Positions 9,177-19,700 of a DNA stretch of 64,000 nt are shown here, piece after piece (the first letter of the stretch is position 1; every line of letters starts with the position of its first letter). The notes beneath the pieces are model-generated. The model made no database searches. It saw only the letters and a program-made list of their open reading frames with translations, and was not told where the DNA came from. A program made the translations under genes and the position numbers. The DNA comes from Bacteroidota bacterium (lineage in GTDB: Bacteria; Bacteroidota; Ignavibacteria; Ignavibacteriales; Ignavibacteriaceae). The stretch covers positions 1 through 64,000 of the forward strand of contig JAIUOE010000007.1 of assembly GCA_020161395.1 (NCBI GenBank), given 5' to 3'.

Positions 9177-10307
9177 ATGGGCAGAAATTTTCTGATAATT
9201 GCAGGTGAGGCGAGCGGAGACCTTCACGGTGCTTCACTTGTAAAAGCAATTCGCAGGGCAGAACCGGATATCGGGCTGTTTGGTGTGGGTGGGGAAAGAA
9301 TGAAAGCCGAGGGTTTCGAAACGCTTTTTCATATAAATCAGATGGCATTTCTTGGGTTCGGGGAAGTGGTAAAACATATTCCATATATACTGAGAGTCCA
9401 GAAAAAGTTGTTGAGCGAGGCAAAAGCAAGAAATATCGATGCCGTGGTTCTGATAGATTATCCGGGTTTCAACCTTAATATCGCAAAGAAATTCAAGAAG
9501 CTTGGAATCAGGGTAATATATTACATAGCTCCGCAGATTTGGGCTTGGGGGCAGAAGCGGGTGAAAAAATTGAAGGAAAGGACTGATACAGTACTTGCCG
9601 TTTTCCCTTTTGAAGAAAAGTTTTTCAGAGAGAAGGGGGTGAATGTAAAGTTTGTGGGGAATCCACTGGCGGAGAGAATCAGTGAATACAGTTTCATATC
9701 TGAAGAGGATTTCAGGGAAAAGTGGGGACTGGACAGCAAAAAGGAGATACTTGCAGTGCTGCCCGGGAGCAGAAAACATGAAGTGGAGCTTTTGCTAAAA
9801 CCGGCACTCGAAGCTGCTTTCAAGATTGCAGAGAAATTCGGATTTCAAATTGTTGTCGGATGTGCCGGAACCATAGGTGAAGATTTGATAAGAGAGATTT
9901 CCCCCGGTTCCGGTTATACCATTATCAAGGGATATGAGTTTGAGATAAAGAAATATTCAAGGTTTGGAATTGTAAAATCGGGGACTTCTACCATGGAGTC
10001 GGCGCTTCTCGGAATGCCAATGGTGATCATCTATAAAACTTCATCCTTGACTTATCAAATAGGGAAAAGGCTGATCAAAATCGGTAATCTGGGGATGGTG
10101 AACATTATCGCAGGTGAAACGATATCTCCCGAACTGATTCAGGATGAAGTGACTGGAGAGAGAATAGCCTCCGAAGTTTCAAAGGTGCTTGAATCGCCCG
10201 ATTTGCTCGAAAAACAACTCAGGGGATTTGCGCGGATTAAGGAAAATCTTGGAAGACACAAGGCTTCTGTGACGGCAGCCCGGATGATTTTGAATGAAAC
10301 TGAGTGA
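9177..10307 (+). CDS. lpxB: Lipid-A-disaccharide synthase
   Basis: GT19 glycosyltransferase of 376 residues that joins UDP-2,3-diacylglucosamine and lipid X into the lipid A disaccharide at the inner membrane. The N-terminal GEASGDLHGA (about 10-19), the IAPQIWAWG segment, FVGNPL and the nucleotide-binding LPGSR motif are all present, as is the C-terminal KSGTSTMESAL segment. It shows that the organism makes lipid A and so has an outer membrane. The stop overlaps the next start by 14 bases, and lpxK is two genes downstream, so this is a lipid A sub-operon. Confidence 0.97.
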   Translation: MGRNFLIIAGEASGDLHGASLVKAIRRAEPDIGLFGVGGERMKAEGFETLFHINQMAFLGFGEVVKHIPYILRVQKKLLSEAKARNIDAVVLIDYPGFNLNIAKKFKKLGIRVIYYIAPQIWAWGQKRVKKLKERTDTVLAVFPFEEKFFREKGVNVKFVGNPLAERISEYSFISEEDFREKWGLDSKKEILAVLPGSRKHEVELLLKPALEAAFKIAEKFGFQIVVGCAGTIGEDLIREISPGSGYTIIKGYEFEIKKYSRFGIVKSGTSTMESALLGMPMVIIYKTSSLTYQIGKRLIKIGNLGMVNIIAGETISPELIQDEVTGERIASEVSKVLESPDLLEKQLRGFARIKENLGRHKASVTAARMILNETE

Positions 10308-10959
10308 GAAAAACAAGGAACGGTTGAGGAAAGCAGGATTTGTACTCTTGAATCCTCTTCTCTCATTTGTTTGTTTCTCGCTCATAAAGAAGATCAAAAA
10401 TTACGAGTCCCTGAAGCAACTGGATGCGGACGGGAAAAAATATGTAGTCGCCTTCTGGCATGGAAAAATGCTGTTCGGCTGGTATTATTTTAAGAAAAAA
10501 GGTTTTGCAGGTCTGACAAGCCAAAGCAAGGATGGGGACATACTGGCGTCAGTTCTCGAGAAATGGGGGTACAGTGTTGTGAGAGGTTCCAGTTCAAAAG
10601 GGGGAAGTGAAGCCCTGAACAGGATAGTTGATGAGATAAACTCAGGGAAGTGTGCGAGCATGACACCTGACGGTCCAAAGGGGCCCCCTCATGAAATGAA
10701 AGCCGGTGCCGCAGTGGCAGCAAAAAAAACGGGCGTCCCGCTCATTTTGATGGGAATCAGTTACAAAAGAAAAACACGGTTGAAAAGCTGGGACAGATTC
10801 GAGATTCCACATCCTTTCAGTTTTGTAAAGGTGGTGTTTTCCGATCCTCAGTACTTCGATCCCTCACTTCAGAAAGAGGAGTTGTCGGCAATGTTGCCGG
10901 ATATAGAAAAGGAATTCCACAGGGTACAAAAAGAAGCTGACAAACCGTTTTTCAGATAG
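10294..10959 (+). CDS. DUF374 lysophospholipid acyltransferase-like protein
   Basis: A 221-residue DUF374-family member, related to the lysophospholipid acyltransferase superfamily. The family core is clear: FWHGKM (about 52-57, with the histidine typical of the HX4D-like box), SQSKDGD (about 76), VRGSSSKGGSEAL, and TPDGPKGP (about 128-135). Because it overlaps lpxB and precedes lpxK, a role in acylating lipid A or a related glycolipid is likely, perhaps replacing LpxL. This is inferred from neighbourhood, since the exact reaction of DUF374 proteins is not established. Start ATG at 10294 lies inside lpxB, consistent with translational coupling. Confidence 0.85.
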   Translation: MKLSEKNKERLRKAGFVLLNPLLSFVCFSLIKKIKNYESLKQLDADGKKYVVAFWHGKMLFGWYYFKKKGFAGLTSQSKDGDILASVLEKWGYSVVRGSSSKGGSEALNRIVDEINSGKCASMTPDGPKGPPHEMKAGAAVAAKKTGVPLILMGISYKRKTRLKSWDRFEIPHPFSFVKVVFSDPQYFDPSLQKEELSAMLPDIEKEFHRVQKEADKPFFR

Positions 10960-11029
10960 AACCGGCAGCGATGAAAGAATTTGGGTATCAAATCCCGTTT
11001 AGCAGAGTTATTGAGTAAATAGAGAACAG

Positions 11030-12103
11030 ATGAAATCTTTAGACATTTTAAGAGTTTTTATGTTGCCGGTTGTGCCGCTGTATGCTGTTGCCATGTGGCT
11101 GCGCAACAAACTCTTCGATCTTAAGATTTTTAAGAGTGACAAGGTAAGCAGACCGGTCGTTTCAGTCGGTAATTTGACAGTAGGCGGATCAGGAAAGACT
11201 CCCCTCGTCATGTATCTTGCAGATCTGTTTAAGAAATGCGGTCTCGAACCGGGGGTTGTAAGTCGCGGATATGGGAGGGAGACCAGCGGTTATCTGCTCG
11301 TTGCTGACAGCACGGGTGCAATAAGAACTCCCGAAGAGAGCGGTGACGAAATTTATCAAACAGCAGTCGAGTGTGGTGTTCCGGCAGCAGTGGGTGAGAA
11401 AAGAGTGGAGGCAGCGGCAAATCTGATTAAGGAAACCGGGGTGAAAACGATAATCCTCGATGATGCGTATCAGCACAGGTGGATTTATCGTGATGTGAAC
11501 CTGCTGATAATCGCCCAAAGGTTTCTGGTGGATGAGAATCCATTAAGACGGTCACTTTTTCCGACGGGTAATTTGAGGGAATTCTTTAACGGAGCCGACA
11601 GGTCTGATGCTGTCATCATCAACCGGAAGTTCACTGAAAAAAAAGATATCCCTTCAAAGCTGATAAAACATTTTTCACACAAGCCGGTATTCCACGCTTA
11701 TTATGAACCACTCTATTTCGTGGATGTGAAAACAGGGAAACATTATGATTATAAAGATTTTACAGGTCAAAAAAGTTTGTGTGTGAGTGGTATCGCCAAC
11801 CCATTCTCTTTTTTCTCTGCTCTCGAACAGTTGAAAATAGATACAGGAAACAGGCTGATATTCATCGATCACAAATCGTATTCCGGTAAGGAAGTGGAGA
11901 AGATGAGAAAGCTCTTTTATTCCACGAATGCCTACTCGGTAATTACAACACAGAAGGATGCCGTAAAACTCGTGAAATTTTCGCGGGAGCTGGACGACAT
12001 CGACATCTATTATCTAAAGATTCGCTTGAGACTCGATGAAGAGAAAAAATTTGAACAGTTCATACTGAACAGACTTAAAGCGACAAATCCAAAAAAATCC
12101 TAA
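11030..12103 (+). CDS. lpxK: Tetraacyldisaccharide 4'-kinase
   Basis: LpxK of 357 residues phosphorylates the 4' position of the lipid A precursor at the cytoplasmic face of the inner membrane. It has the P-loop VGGSGKTP (about 51-58) inside the family segment SVGNLTVGG, and the second hallmark LDDAYQHR (about 144-151, the DDGFQHR box of other phyla). A hydrophobic N-terminal helix is visible. A 70-base gap separates it from the DUF374 gene; I see no terminator there. The downstream ppdK begins 18 bases after the stop. Confidence 0.95.
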   Translation: MKSLDILRVFMLPVVPLYAVAMWLRNKLFDLKIFKSDKVSRPVVSVGNLTVGGSGKTPLVMYLADLFKKCGLEPGVVSRGYGRETSGYLLVADSTGAIRTPEESGDEIYQTAVECGVPAAVGEKRVEAAANLIKETGVKTIILDDAYQHRWIYRDVNLLIIAQRFLVDENPLRRSLFPTGNLREFFNGADRSDAVIINRKFTEKKDIPSKLIKHFSHKPVFHAYYEPLYFVDVKTGKHYDYKDFTGQKSLCVSGIANPFSFFSALEQLKIDTGNRLIFIDHKSYSGKEVEKMRKLFYSTNAYSVITTQKDAVKLVKFSRELDDIDIYYLKIRLRLDEEKKFEQFILNRLKATNPKKS

Positions 12104-12121
12104 AACAGGAGGAAGAATAAA

Positions 12122-14893
12122 ATGGCAAAGAAGGACATAAAATATGTCTATTTCTTCGGCGGTAAAAAAGCCGACGGTGATGCAAAGATGAAAAACCTCC
12201 TCGGCGGAAAAGGTGCCAACCTCGCCGAGATGATCAATATGGGATTGCCTGTTCCTGCAGGTTTCACCATAACCACTGAAGTATGTACATACTACTATGC
12301 CAATGGAAGAGAATATCCAAAACAGTTGGCAAAACAGGTAAAAGAAGCCATCAAGAAGATGGAAGAGGCAATGGGAAAGAAATTTGGCGATGCCAAAGAC
12401 CCGCTCCTTCTTTCGGTCCGTTCGGGTGCCAGAGCTTCAATGCCCGGCATGATGGATACGGTTTTGAATCTTGGACTCAATGACAAAGCTGCAGAGGCAC
12501 TTGTAAAGATTACCAACAACCCCAGATTTGTTTACGATTCATACAGAAGATTCGTTCAGATGTACGGTGATGTGGTTCTCGACCTGAAACCAAGAGATAA
12601 AAAAGATCACGATCCGTTTGAAGTGATTATCGATGCAAAGAAAAAAGCAAAAGGCGTTGAATTCGATACGGACCTTACTGCTGACGATCTGAAAGAACTC
12701 GTGGCAGAGTTCAAAGCTGCAATTAAAGAAAAAACCGGAAATGATTTCCCTGACGATCCTGAAGAACAGCTTTGGGGATCAGTTGGTGCCGTTTTCAATT
12801 CATGGATGAACGAAAGAGCCATTGTTTACAGAAAACTTAACAACATTCCTGAAGAATGGGGTACTGCTGTGAATGTTCAGGCGATGGTGTTCGGTAACAT
12901 GGGTGACGATTCAGGTACCGGTGTTGCTTTTACCCGCGACCCTGCTACTGGCGAGAATGTTTTCTATGGTGAATATCTCTTCAATGCACAGGGAGAAGAT
13001 GTGGTTGCAGGTATCAGAACCCCGCACCCTATCAGCAAACTTCGTGAAGAAGCTCCAACAATGTACGAACAGCTTGACAAGATTCGTCACAAACTCGAAA
13101 AAGAGTACAAGGACATGCTTGATGTCGAGTTTACAATTCAACAGGGAAAACTCTGGATGCTCCAGTGCCGTGTGGGTAAAAGAACCGGTCTTGCAGCAGT
13201 AAGAAACGCCGTTGAAATGTATAACGAAGGACTTATTGACAAGAAAACCGCTCTCATGAGAGTTGAACCAAATCAGTTGAATCAGCTTTTAAGACCAATT
13301 TTCGATCTCGATGAGAAGAGAAAAGCCATCGCAGAAGGCAAACTTCTTGCAAAAGGTTTGAATGCCGGTCCCGGTGCTGCAACAGGTAAAGTTGCGTTCT
13401 CTGCACATGATGCCGAGGAAATGGCTAAAACTGGCGAACCTGTTATTCTCGTCAGAATTGAGACTTCACCTGAAGATATTAAAGGTATGAATGCCGCAGA
13501 AGGTATCCTTACTGCCCGTGGCGGTATGACCTCACACGCTGCTCTCGTTGCCCGTCAAATGGGTAAAGTTTGCGTTGCAGGTTGTGGAAAACTCCTCATT
13601 GACTACCATGCCGGTACGATGAAAGTTGAAGGAAGACCCGAATTCCTCGTAAAAGAAGGTGACTACATTTCAATCGATGGTACCACCGGTGAAGTAATTG
13701 TTGGCAAGATTCAGACCAGACCTTCAGAGGTTATCGAAGTTCTTCTCAACAAGACAAGAAAACCTGAAGATTCACCAATGTATCAGATCTACAACACACT
13801 GATGACATGGTCGGATGAATTCAGAAAAATGAACATCAGAACCAATGCAGATCAGCCTGATCAGGCATCGAATGCCATTCAGTTTGGTGCAGAAGGTATT
13901 GGACTTTGCCGTACAGAGCACATGTTCTTCGGTGAAAACAAGATCAAGTCGATGAGAAAAATGATTCTTGCTGATACAGAAGCTGAAAGAAAAGCAGCTT
14001 TGGCAGAACTTCTCCCGCTTCAGAGAGAGGATTTCGCTGGAATCTTCAAAGCAATGAAGGGCTTCCCTGTTACAGTAAGAACACTTGATCCACCACTTCA
14101 CGAGTTCCTTCCGAAGAAAGAATCGGAGATCAAAGAACTCGCGGCTGAGATCGGTGTTCCCGTTAAAAGTGTGAAAGACAAGATCGCCAGCCTTCATGAA
14201 GAAAATCCGATGCTCGGATTCAGAGGCTGCCGCCTTGGTATCGAATTCCCCGAAATCACTGAAATGCAAGCCCGTGCAATACTCGAAGCTGCTGTTGATG
14301 TGAAAAAAGAGGGTTATGAAGTTCACCCTGAGATCATGATTCCACTCGTAGGTCATGTAAACGAATTAAAGCTTCAGGAAGGAATCGTAAGAAGAGTTGC
14401 TGAAGAAGTATTCGCTGAAAAAGGTCTTAGAGTTGACTACATGGTTGGAACAATGATCGAGCTCCCAAGAGCCGCTCTCGTTGCTGACAAGATTGCTACC
14501 GTTGCCGAATTCTTCAGCTTTGGTACAAACGATCTTACACAGACAACATTCGGTCTCTCAAGAGATGATGCCGGTAAATTCCTTCCAAACTATGTTGCAA
14601 AAGAAGTTCTGCCATCAGATCCTTTTGAAACCATTGATCAGGAAGGTGTTGGTCAGCTCGTGGAGATCGGTGTTCAGAGAGGCAGAAGTGTAAAACCAAA
14701 ACTTAAAGTTGGTATCTGCGGCGAACATGGTGGCGAGCCTGCATCAGTTGAATTCTGTTACAGAACAGGACTTGACTATGTAAGTTGCTCACCTTTCAGA
14801 GTGCCGATAGCGAGACTTGCAGCCGCACAGGCAGCACTTCGCGAAAAACTTGCTAAAGAAGCAAAGAAAAAAGCTAAAAAAAGCGCTAAATAA
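12122..14893 (+). CDS. ppdK: Pyruvate, phosphate dikinase
   Basis: Interconverts pyruvate, ATP and phosphate with PEP, AMP and pyrophosphate; in anaerobes it often runs in the glycolytic direction. At 923 residues it is somewhat longer than typical (about 875-890), partly from a lysine/alanine-rich tail. The N-terminal ATP-grasp domain includes [10 protein letters not shown]; the phosphohistidine domain has [16 protein letters not shown] with His472; the C-terminal barrel has [10 protein letters not shown] with the catalytic Cys866. AGGAGG at about 12109 lies well placed before ATG. Codon use is smoother than in the preceding genes, which fits high expression. Confidence 0.97.
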   Translation: MAKKDIKYVYFFGGKKADGDAKMKNLLGGKGANLAEMINMGLPVPAGFTITTEVCTYYYANGREYPKQLAKQVKEAIKKMEEAMGKKFGDAKDPLLLSVRSGARASMPGMMDTVLNLGLNDKAAEALVKITNNPRFVYDSYRRFVQMYGDVVLDLKPRDKKDHDPFEVIIDAKKKAKGVEFDTDLTADDLKELVAEFKAAIKEKTGNDFPDDPEEQLWGSVGAVFNSWMNERAIVYRKLNNIPEEWGTAVNVQAMVFGNMGDDSGTGVAFTRDPATGENVFYGEYLFNAQGEDVVAGIRTPHPISKLREEAPTMYEQLDKIRHKLEKEYKDMLDVEFTIQQGKLWMLQCRVGKRTGLAAVRNAVEMYNEGLIDKKTALMRVEPNQLNQLLRPIFDLDEKRKAIAEGKLLAKGLNAGPGAATGKVAFSAHDAEEMAKTGEPVILVRIETSPEDIKGMNAAEGILTARGGMTSHAALVARQMGKVCVAGCGKLLIDYHAGTMKVEGRPEFLVKEGDYISIDGTTGEVIVGKIQTRPSEVIEVLLNKTRKPEDSPMYQIYNTLMTWSDEFRKMNIRTNADQPDQASNAIQFGAEGIGLCRTEHMFFGENKIKSMRKMILADTEAERKAALAELLPLQREDFAGIFKAMKGFPVTVRTLDPPLHEFLPKKESEIKELAAEIGVPVKSVKDKIASLHEENPMLGFRGCRLGIEFPEITEMQARAILEAAVDVKKEGYEVHPEIMIPLVGHVNELKLQEGIVRRVAEEVFAEKGLRVDYMVGTMIELPRAALVADKIATVAEFFSFGTNDLTQTTFGLSRDDAGKFLPNYVAKEVLPSDPFETIDQEGVGQLVEIGVQRGRSVKPKLKVGICGEHGGEPASVEFCYRTGLDYVSCSPFRVPIARLAAAQAALREKLAKEAKKKAKKSAK

Positions 14894-14925
14894 ATCGAAA
14901 TCGATTAAATAACGATTACATTGCA

Positions 14926-14972
14926 AATATTTCCGCCTGTGGTTGTGAAATGCCGCAGGCAGGGAATATTTT
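14926..14972 (+). terminator. Hairpin between ppdK and queA, possible terminator
   Basis: GCCTGTGG (14935-14942) pairs with CCGCAGGC (14953-14960) around a 10-base loop. Beyond a single bulged A the stem continues with AATATTTCC (14926-14934) against GGGAATATT (14962-14970). Only TT follows before GATT, so termination may be partial. It is well placed to end the ppdK transcript. Confidence 0.5.
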
Positions 14973-15001
14973 GATTACAAAGGACACGAGGTGAACATTA
15001 G

Positions 15002-16036
15002 ATGAAATTATCTGATTTCAATTACAATCTCCCCAAAGGACAGGTAGCTAAATATCCTTACCAGAAAAGGGATGAAGCCAGGCTGATGGTTTTGAACCGG
15101 GAGACAAAGAGCATTGAGCATAAACAATTCAAAGATGTGACCTCATTGCTGAACAAGGGTGACATTCTTGTGGTTAACGAATCAAAGGTTTTCCAGGCAA
15201 GGCTCCTGGGGAACAAAGAAAAAACCCAGGCTAAAATTGAAGTTTTCCTTTTAAGAGAGCTGAACTCCAAGGAAGCCATCTGGGATGTTATAGTTGATCC
15301 CGCAAGAAAAGTCAGAATCGGAAACAAAATCTATTTTTCTGACGATCTCTGGTGTGAAGTTATTGATAACACCACTTCCCGCGGAAGAACAGTTAAATTC
15401 AACCAGGTCGGGAATATCTACAGAGCGGTGGAAAATATCGGTTTGACGCCACTTCCTCCGTACATTAAAAGAAATGCAGAACCACAGGATAAAGAGTATT
15501 ATCAGACTGTATATGCAAGAGTGGATGGTTCAGTAGCTGCACCAACCGCCGGACTTCATTTCACCCCTGAACTCATCGATGAGTTAAAGAAAAAAGGTGT
15601 GATTGTGGTTCCTGTCATTTTGCATATTGGTTTGGGTACTTTCAGGCAGGTGGAGGTGGAAGACCTGACAAAACACAGGATGGATTCGGAATACTACGAG
15701 ATAACAACTGCTGTTGCCGAACAGATAAACAAAGCCCTTGAAGCAGGTGGTAAACTCACGGCTGTCGGAACCAGTACGGTTCGTGCACTTGAGTCGAGTG
15801 TCACGGCTGAAGGATTCATACGGGCACAGAAGGGGTGGACTGACAAGTTTATCTACCCTTCATACGGTTTCCGCATAGTTAAACAAATGATCACAAATTT
15901 CCATATGCCTCAGTCGACCCTGATAATGCTGGTGTCAGCGTTTGCTGAAACTGAATTCGTGATGAAGGCATATAAAGTTGCAGTAAAAGAAAATTACAAG
16001 TTTCTCAGTTATGGCGATGCAATGATGATCTTATGA
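15002..16036 (+). CDS. queA: S-adenosylmethionine:tRNA ribosyltransferase-isomerase
   Basis: QueA, 344 residues, transfers the ribosyl part of SAM to 7-aminomethyl-7-deazaguanine in tRNA, making epoxyqueuosine at the wobble base of GUN anticodons. The N-terminal YNLPKGQVAKYP, the central VDGSVAAPTAGLHFT, HIGLGTFRQV, and the C-terminal TNFHMPQSTLIMLV are all family hallmarks. The tRNA-Tyr (GTA) gene in this window is a possible target. The stop codon overlaps the ispD start by four bases (ATGA). Confidence 0.97.
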   Translation: MKLSDFNYNLPKGQVAKYPYQKRDEARLMVLNRETKSIEHKQFKDVTSLLNKGDILVVNESKVFQARLLGNKEKTQAKIEVFLLRELNSKEAIWDVIVDPARKVRIGNKIYFSDDLWCEVIDNTTSRGRTVKFNQVGNIYRAVENIGLTPLPPYIKRNAEPQDKEYYQTVYARVDGSVAAPTAGLHFTPELIDELKKKGVIVVPVILHIGLGTFRQVEVEDLTKHRMDSEYYEITTAVAEQINKALEAGGKLTAVGTSTVRALESSVTAEGFIRAQKGWTDKFIYPSYGFRIVKQMITNFHMPQSTLIMLVSAFAETEFVMKAYKVAVKENYKFLSYGDAMMIL

Positions 16037-16734
16037 GAACGGTTGCCATAATTCCTGCAGCAGGGTCCGGTTCCAGAACGGGGAGTGAAATCCCGAAACA
16101 ATTTATTCGATTTAACGGCAAAGAGCTAATAGCTTACACTCTTGAAGTGTTTCAGAGGTCTGCACTTGTCGATGAAATTGTGGTTGCAACTTCAGGATCC
16201 GGATTTGAACAGCTTGAAGAGATCAAAACGAAATATGGAATTTCAAAAATCTCAACGGTTGTTCAGGGCGGGAAGGAAAGGCAGGACTCTGTAAGAGCCG
16301 CACTAAAGGCGGCGAAAATGTCTTTTGATGACCTTGCCGCAGTGCACGATGCGGCAAGGGCTCTTTTACCGGTTGAAGTGCTCAACAAGGCGATACTCAC
16401 AGCCTCTGAAAAGGGGAGTGCTCTTGTGTGCACTCGTGCAAAAGATACAATCGCATTTATTGATGACAATCAACTTGACTATATCGACAGGAGTAAAATC
16501 CTGATCGTGCAAACTCCGCAGATTTTCAAGTATGGTGAGCTGATGCATGCCTTCGATGAGGCATATTCCGAAAACTTTTATGGTACAGATGAGTCATCAC
16601 TGATGAGGCGGGCGGGTTTCCCGGTAGTGATTTCCGACGGCTCTGCATACAACTTTAAGGTGACTACAAAAGAAGATTGTGAACTGGTCGAACGGTTGAT
16701 TGCGGTTAATCGTTTTGAACAAGAGGGACTGTAA
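16033..16734 (+). CDS. ispD: 2-C-methyl-D-erythritol 4-phosphate cytidylyltransferase
   Basis: IspD, 233 residues, third step of the MEP isoprenoid pathway: CTP plus MEP gives CDP-ME. It shows the nucleotide-binding IPAAGSGSR (about 6-14), PKQF, the VVQGGKERQDSV segment, HDAAR (about 104) and the QTPQIF motif. It starts within the queA stop. The last 29 bases overlap the 3' end of the convergent sensor kinase gene, so the two genes share their termini on opposite strands. Confidence 0.95.
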   Translation: MRTVAIIPAAGSGSRTGSEIPKQFIRFNGKELIAYTLEVFQRSALVDEIVVATSGSGFEQLEEIKTKYGISKISTVVQGGKERQDSVRAALKAAKMSFDDLAAVHDAARALLPVEVLNKAILTASEKGSALVCTRAKDTIAFIDDNQLDYIDRSKILIVQTPQIFKYGELMHAFDEAYSENFYGTDESSLMRRAGFPVVISDGSAYNFKVTTKEDCELVERLIAVNRFEQEGL

Positions 16735-19700
16735 AAGTAAAACTCGTCCCCTCACCGGGTCTGCTCGTAACAGAGATTGTACCTCCACCTCTTTCAACAA
16801 ATTCCTTACAGATCAGCAAACCAAGTCCCGTTCCCTTTTCGTTTTTGGTGCCGTCCTTCGAGAAAACCACTTCTTTTTTGAAAAGTTTTTCAGTCTCCTC
16901 ACCGGTCATTCCTTTCCCGGAATCGCTGATGGTTATGGATGCGAGATTTTCGTGAACGGAAGTGGAAATGGAGATCATTCCTTCTTCTTCTGAAAATTTA
17001 ATGGCATTTGAGAGCAGGTTTTGGAGGATTGTCTGGAGCATTACACGATCTGCGAAGACCTCTGTCTCTTCCTGAATTTCCACGATGAGCTCAATTTTTT
17101 TAGCCTTCAGGTTTGCTTCAAGTATTGCCTGGGTTTCCCGAACAGAGGGGAACAATCCGGTTGGAACAGGGTCGTAGTTTACTCTGCCCATTTCAATCCT
17201 GAACCAGTTTAGTACATTATCAATTGTAGCAAAGAGGCTTTTGGAGACGGCATAAAGACTTGAGAGATAGAAGTTTCTTTCTTCCCTGTTGAGATCATCA
17301 ATATCCTCATTAAGAATCTGAAGGTAGCCAAGAATGGCGGTGAACGGACTTCTTACATCGTGTGCGAACATCGAGAAGAATCTGTTTTTTGAAGCGTTGG
17401 TTTCTTGAAGTTCCAGGTTGTTTCGTTCAAGTTCATCCTTTTTCAACTCGAGTTGTTTCGTGCGGCTCTCCACGATTCGTTCCAGCTCTTCATTTCGTTT
17501 CCGGATTCCCTCCGTTTTCCTTTTGTAGCCAATATAAATCAAGGAAAACAGCAGTATGGTAGCTGAGACCCGGAACCACCAGGTTTTCCAAAAAGGAGGA
17601 TTTATGATGATATACAGTTCGGCAACATTTTTGGATCTGGAACCGTCCCGGTTTATCGTAGCCACCATAAATTTGTATGACCCGTGATCTAGATTTGTGT
17701 AGATTGCCTTTCTCGACGATGCAGGGGCAGACCACTCTTTCTCAAATCCCTCCAGAATAAATGAGTATCTTGTGCTGGAACTTACATTGTAGTTGAGTGC
17801 GGTAAACTCGAGAGAAAGACTGTTTTCATCATAATCGAGAGTAATCACTTTTTTTAGATGGATAGCTGAATCGAGGATTATCCTGTCGTTATATTCACCA
17901 ACGGGAATCTCTCTCGAGAAGAGGCTCATACTTGTAACAGCGAGGTTGGGGTTGAGTGAATCGCCGGCAACTGTTTCAGGATTAAAGATGGAGAACCCCT
18001 TTACACCTCCAAAAATCATGTTCCCGTCTCTTAGTTTCAGGTATGCTTTGGAGTTGAATTCATTTCCCGATAGCCCTTCACTTTCAGTATAGTTAAAAAA
18101 CTTCCCGGTGTGGGGATCGAATCTTGAAACTCCGAGATTGGTGGAAAGCCACAGTTTCCCTGAATTGTCTTCCAATACCGAGTAAACGAGATCATTGGGT
18201 AATCCGTCAGACATTGTATAGGTTTTAAGTTTGTTCCTTTTGGTGTCGTAAATGCAAAATCCTGAATTGGTTGCGATGTAACAGGTATCATCATTCTTGA
18301 AGAGGAGTGCTCTAATATCGTTTGACGGGAGAGAACTTGTGGTGGTTCCCGAAGATAAAAAGGAAGAAAAATCCCCCGTACGGGGATTGAACTTCACGAT
18401 ACCGTTTCTTTCGGTACTTAAATACATTGACCCTGAATGCTCATCGATATCGTAAATGACTCCGAAAGAAACGACAGAATCGGTTCCGATTGCGGGAGGG
18501 AAATATTTAAGAAAATTTGTTTTTGTATCGAGTGAATGGAGCCCTCTTTCAGTGGCAATATAAAGCAGGCTGTCACTTCCCCAAAAGAGGGAGCTTACAA
18601 ATCCACCCCGTAAAAAATCACCTTTTGTGTTGAGATCATTGAAAGATTTGATTTTTTTCGTTTCGAGAGAGTAAATGAAGAGTCCACCACCTTCACTTCC
18701 CACCCACAATAAATTGTTTGGTTCCTGCCTGTCTTCGGCAATTGAATAGACAGATAATGTCAGACCGACAATTTTATCGATGATTCCGCTGTTCAGGTTC
18801 TCTATGGAATAGTCGGAACGCACACGACTGAATCCCCGGTAACCGGAAAGGATTACTGATCCGTCCCTGAGTTGAATCATGGAGCGGATGCTTTTCAGAC
18901 TTGGGCTGAAATTGGTAAATCTTTTGAAGAGGTTATTGTGCGGGCTGATGGATTGTATACCCCAGCCGTTCGATCCACACCAAAGAGTGCTGGATCTGTC
19001 GATAAACAAAGAGATAAAATCGAATTTTTGATCGAGGGTGTCAGTTGCGGTTGCGTCCCTTAAATAAATACCCGAGTCATTTTTAAATGAATATTTCATC
19101 AGTCCCTTGCCAAGATATGCAATATACACTTCCCCTTTTGACGCTTTGATTATGGTTGTCGGGATAGTGCTTGCCTCATCGTTTTTTACATTCTTCAATT
19201 TCATGCCGTTCTCATCAAAGGCGTAAATGAAATAGAAGTCGGCAATGAAGATTTGTCCCTCTCCGTCATCGGCAATCGATGTGACCGGCAAGACTTTCCG
19301 GTTGTCTTCGGAACTGTATGAAACGAATATGTTTCTCGTTAGGTTTTTTACCGGCTCGTGGATGAAAAGTCCTTCACCGCCTGTGCCAATCCAGATATCT
19401 CCTTTTACTGATTCAAACAGGGTTCTGATACTTCTTTCGTTTACAGAGAGGTCTGCCTTAAGTTCAAAAACCAGGCTGTTGGTTTTGGTCTCCGGGTAGT
19501 ATTTGATCATACCGGCTTTAGTTGCATAATAGAAAAAATCTTTTTGATTCCGGGGGACGAGAATGCTGGTGACAGATCTAAACCCTTTATCGGGGGAGTT
19601 GGAGTTATAGATCGGAATTCGTGAGAAAGTCTGCGTTACGGGGTCGAAAATATTCAGACCGTCGTTTGTTGCAATCAGAAGTTTCCCGTCGTGCGATTCT

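Noticed and set aside
13772-14356. Minus-strand open frame within ppdK (194 codons)
   Set aside because: Antisense to the well-conserved PPDK C-terminal domain; no ribosome site or recognisable motif.
16706-16734. Frameshift or misassembly at the ispD/sensor kinase overlap
   Set aside because: Both proteins have normal family ends, so a simple 29-base convergent overlap explains it.
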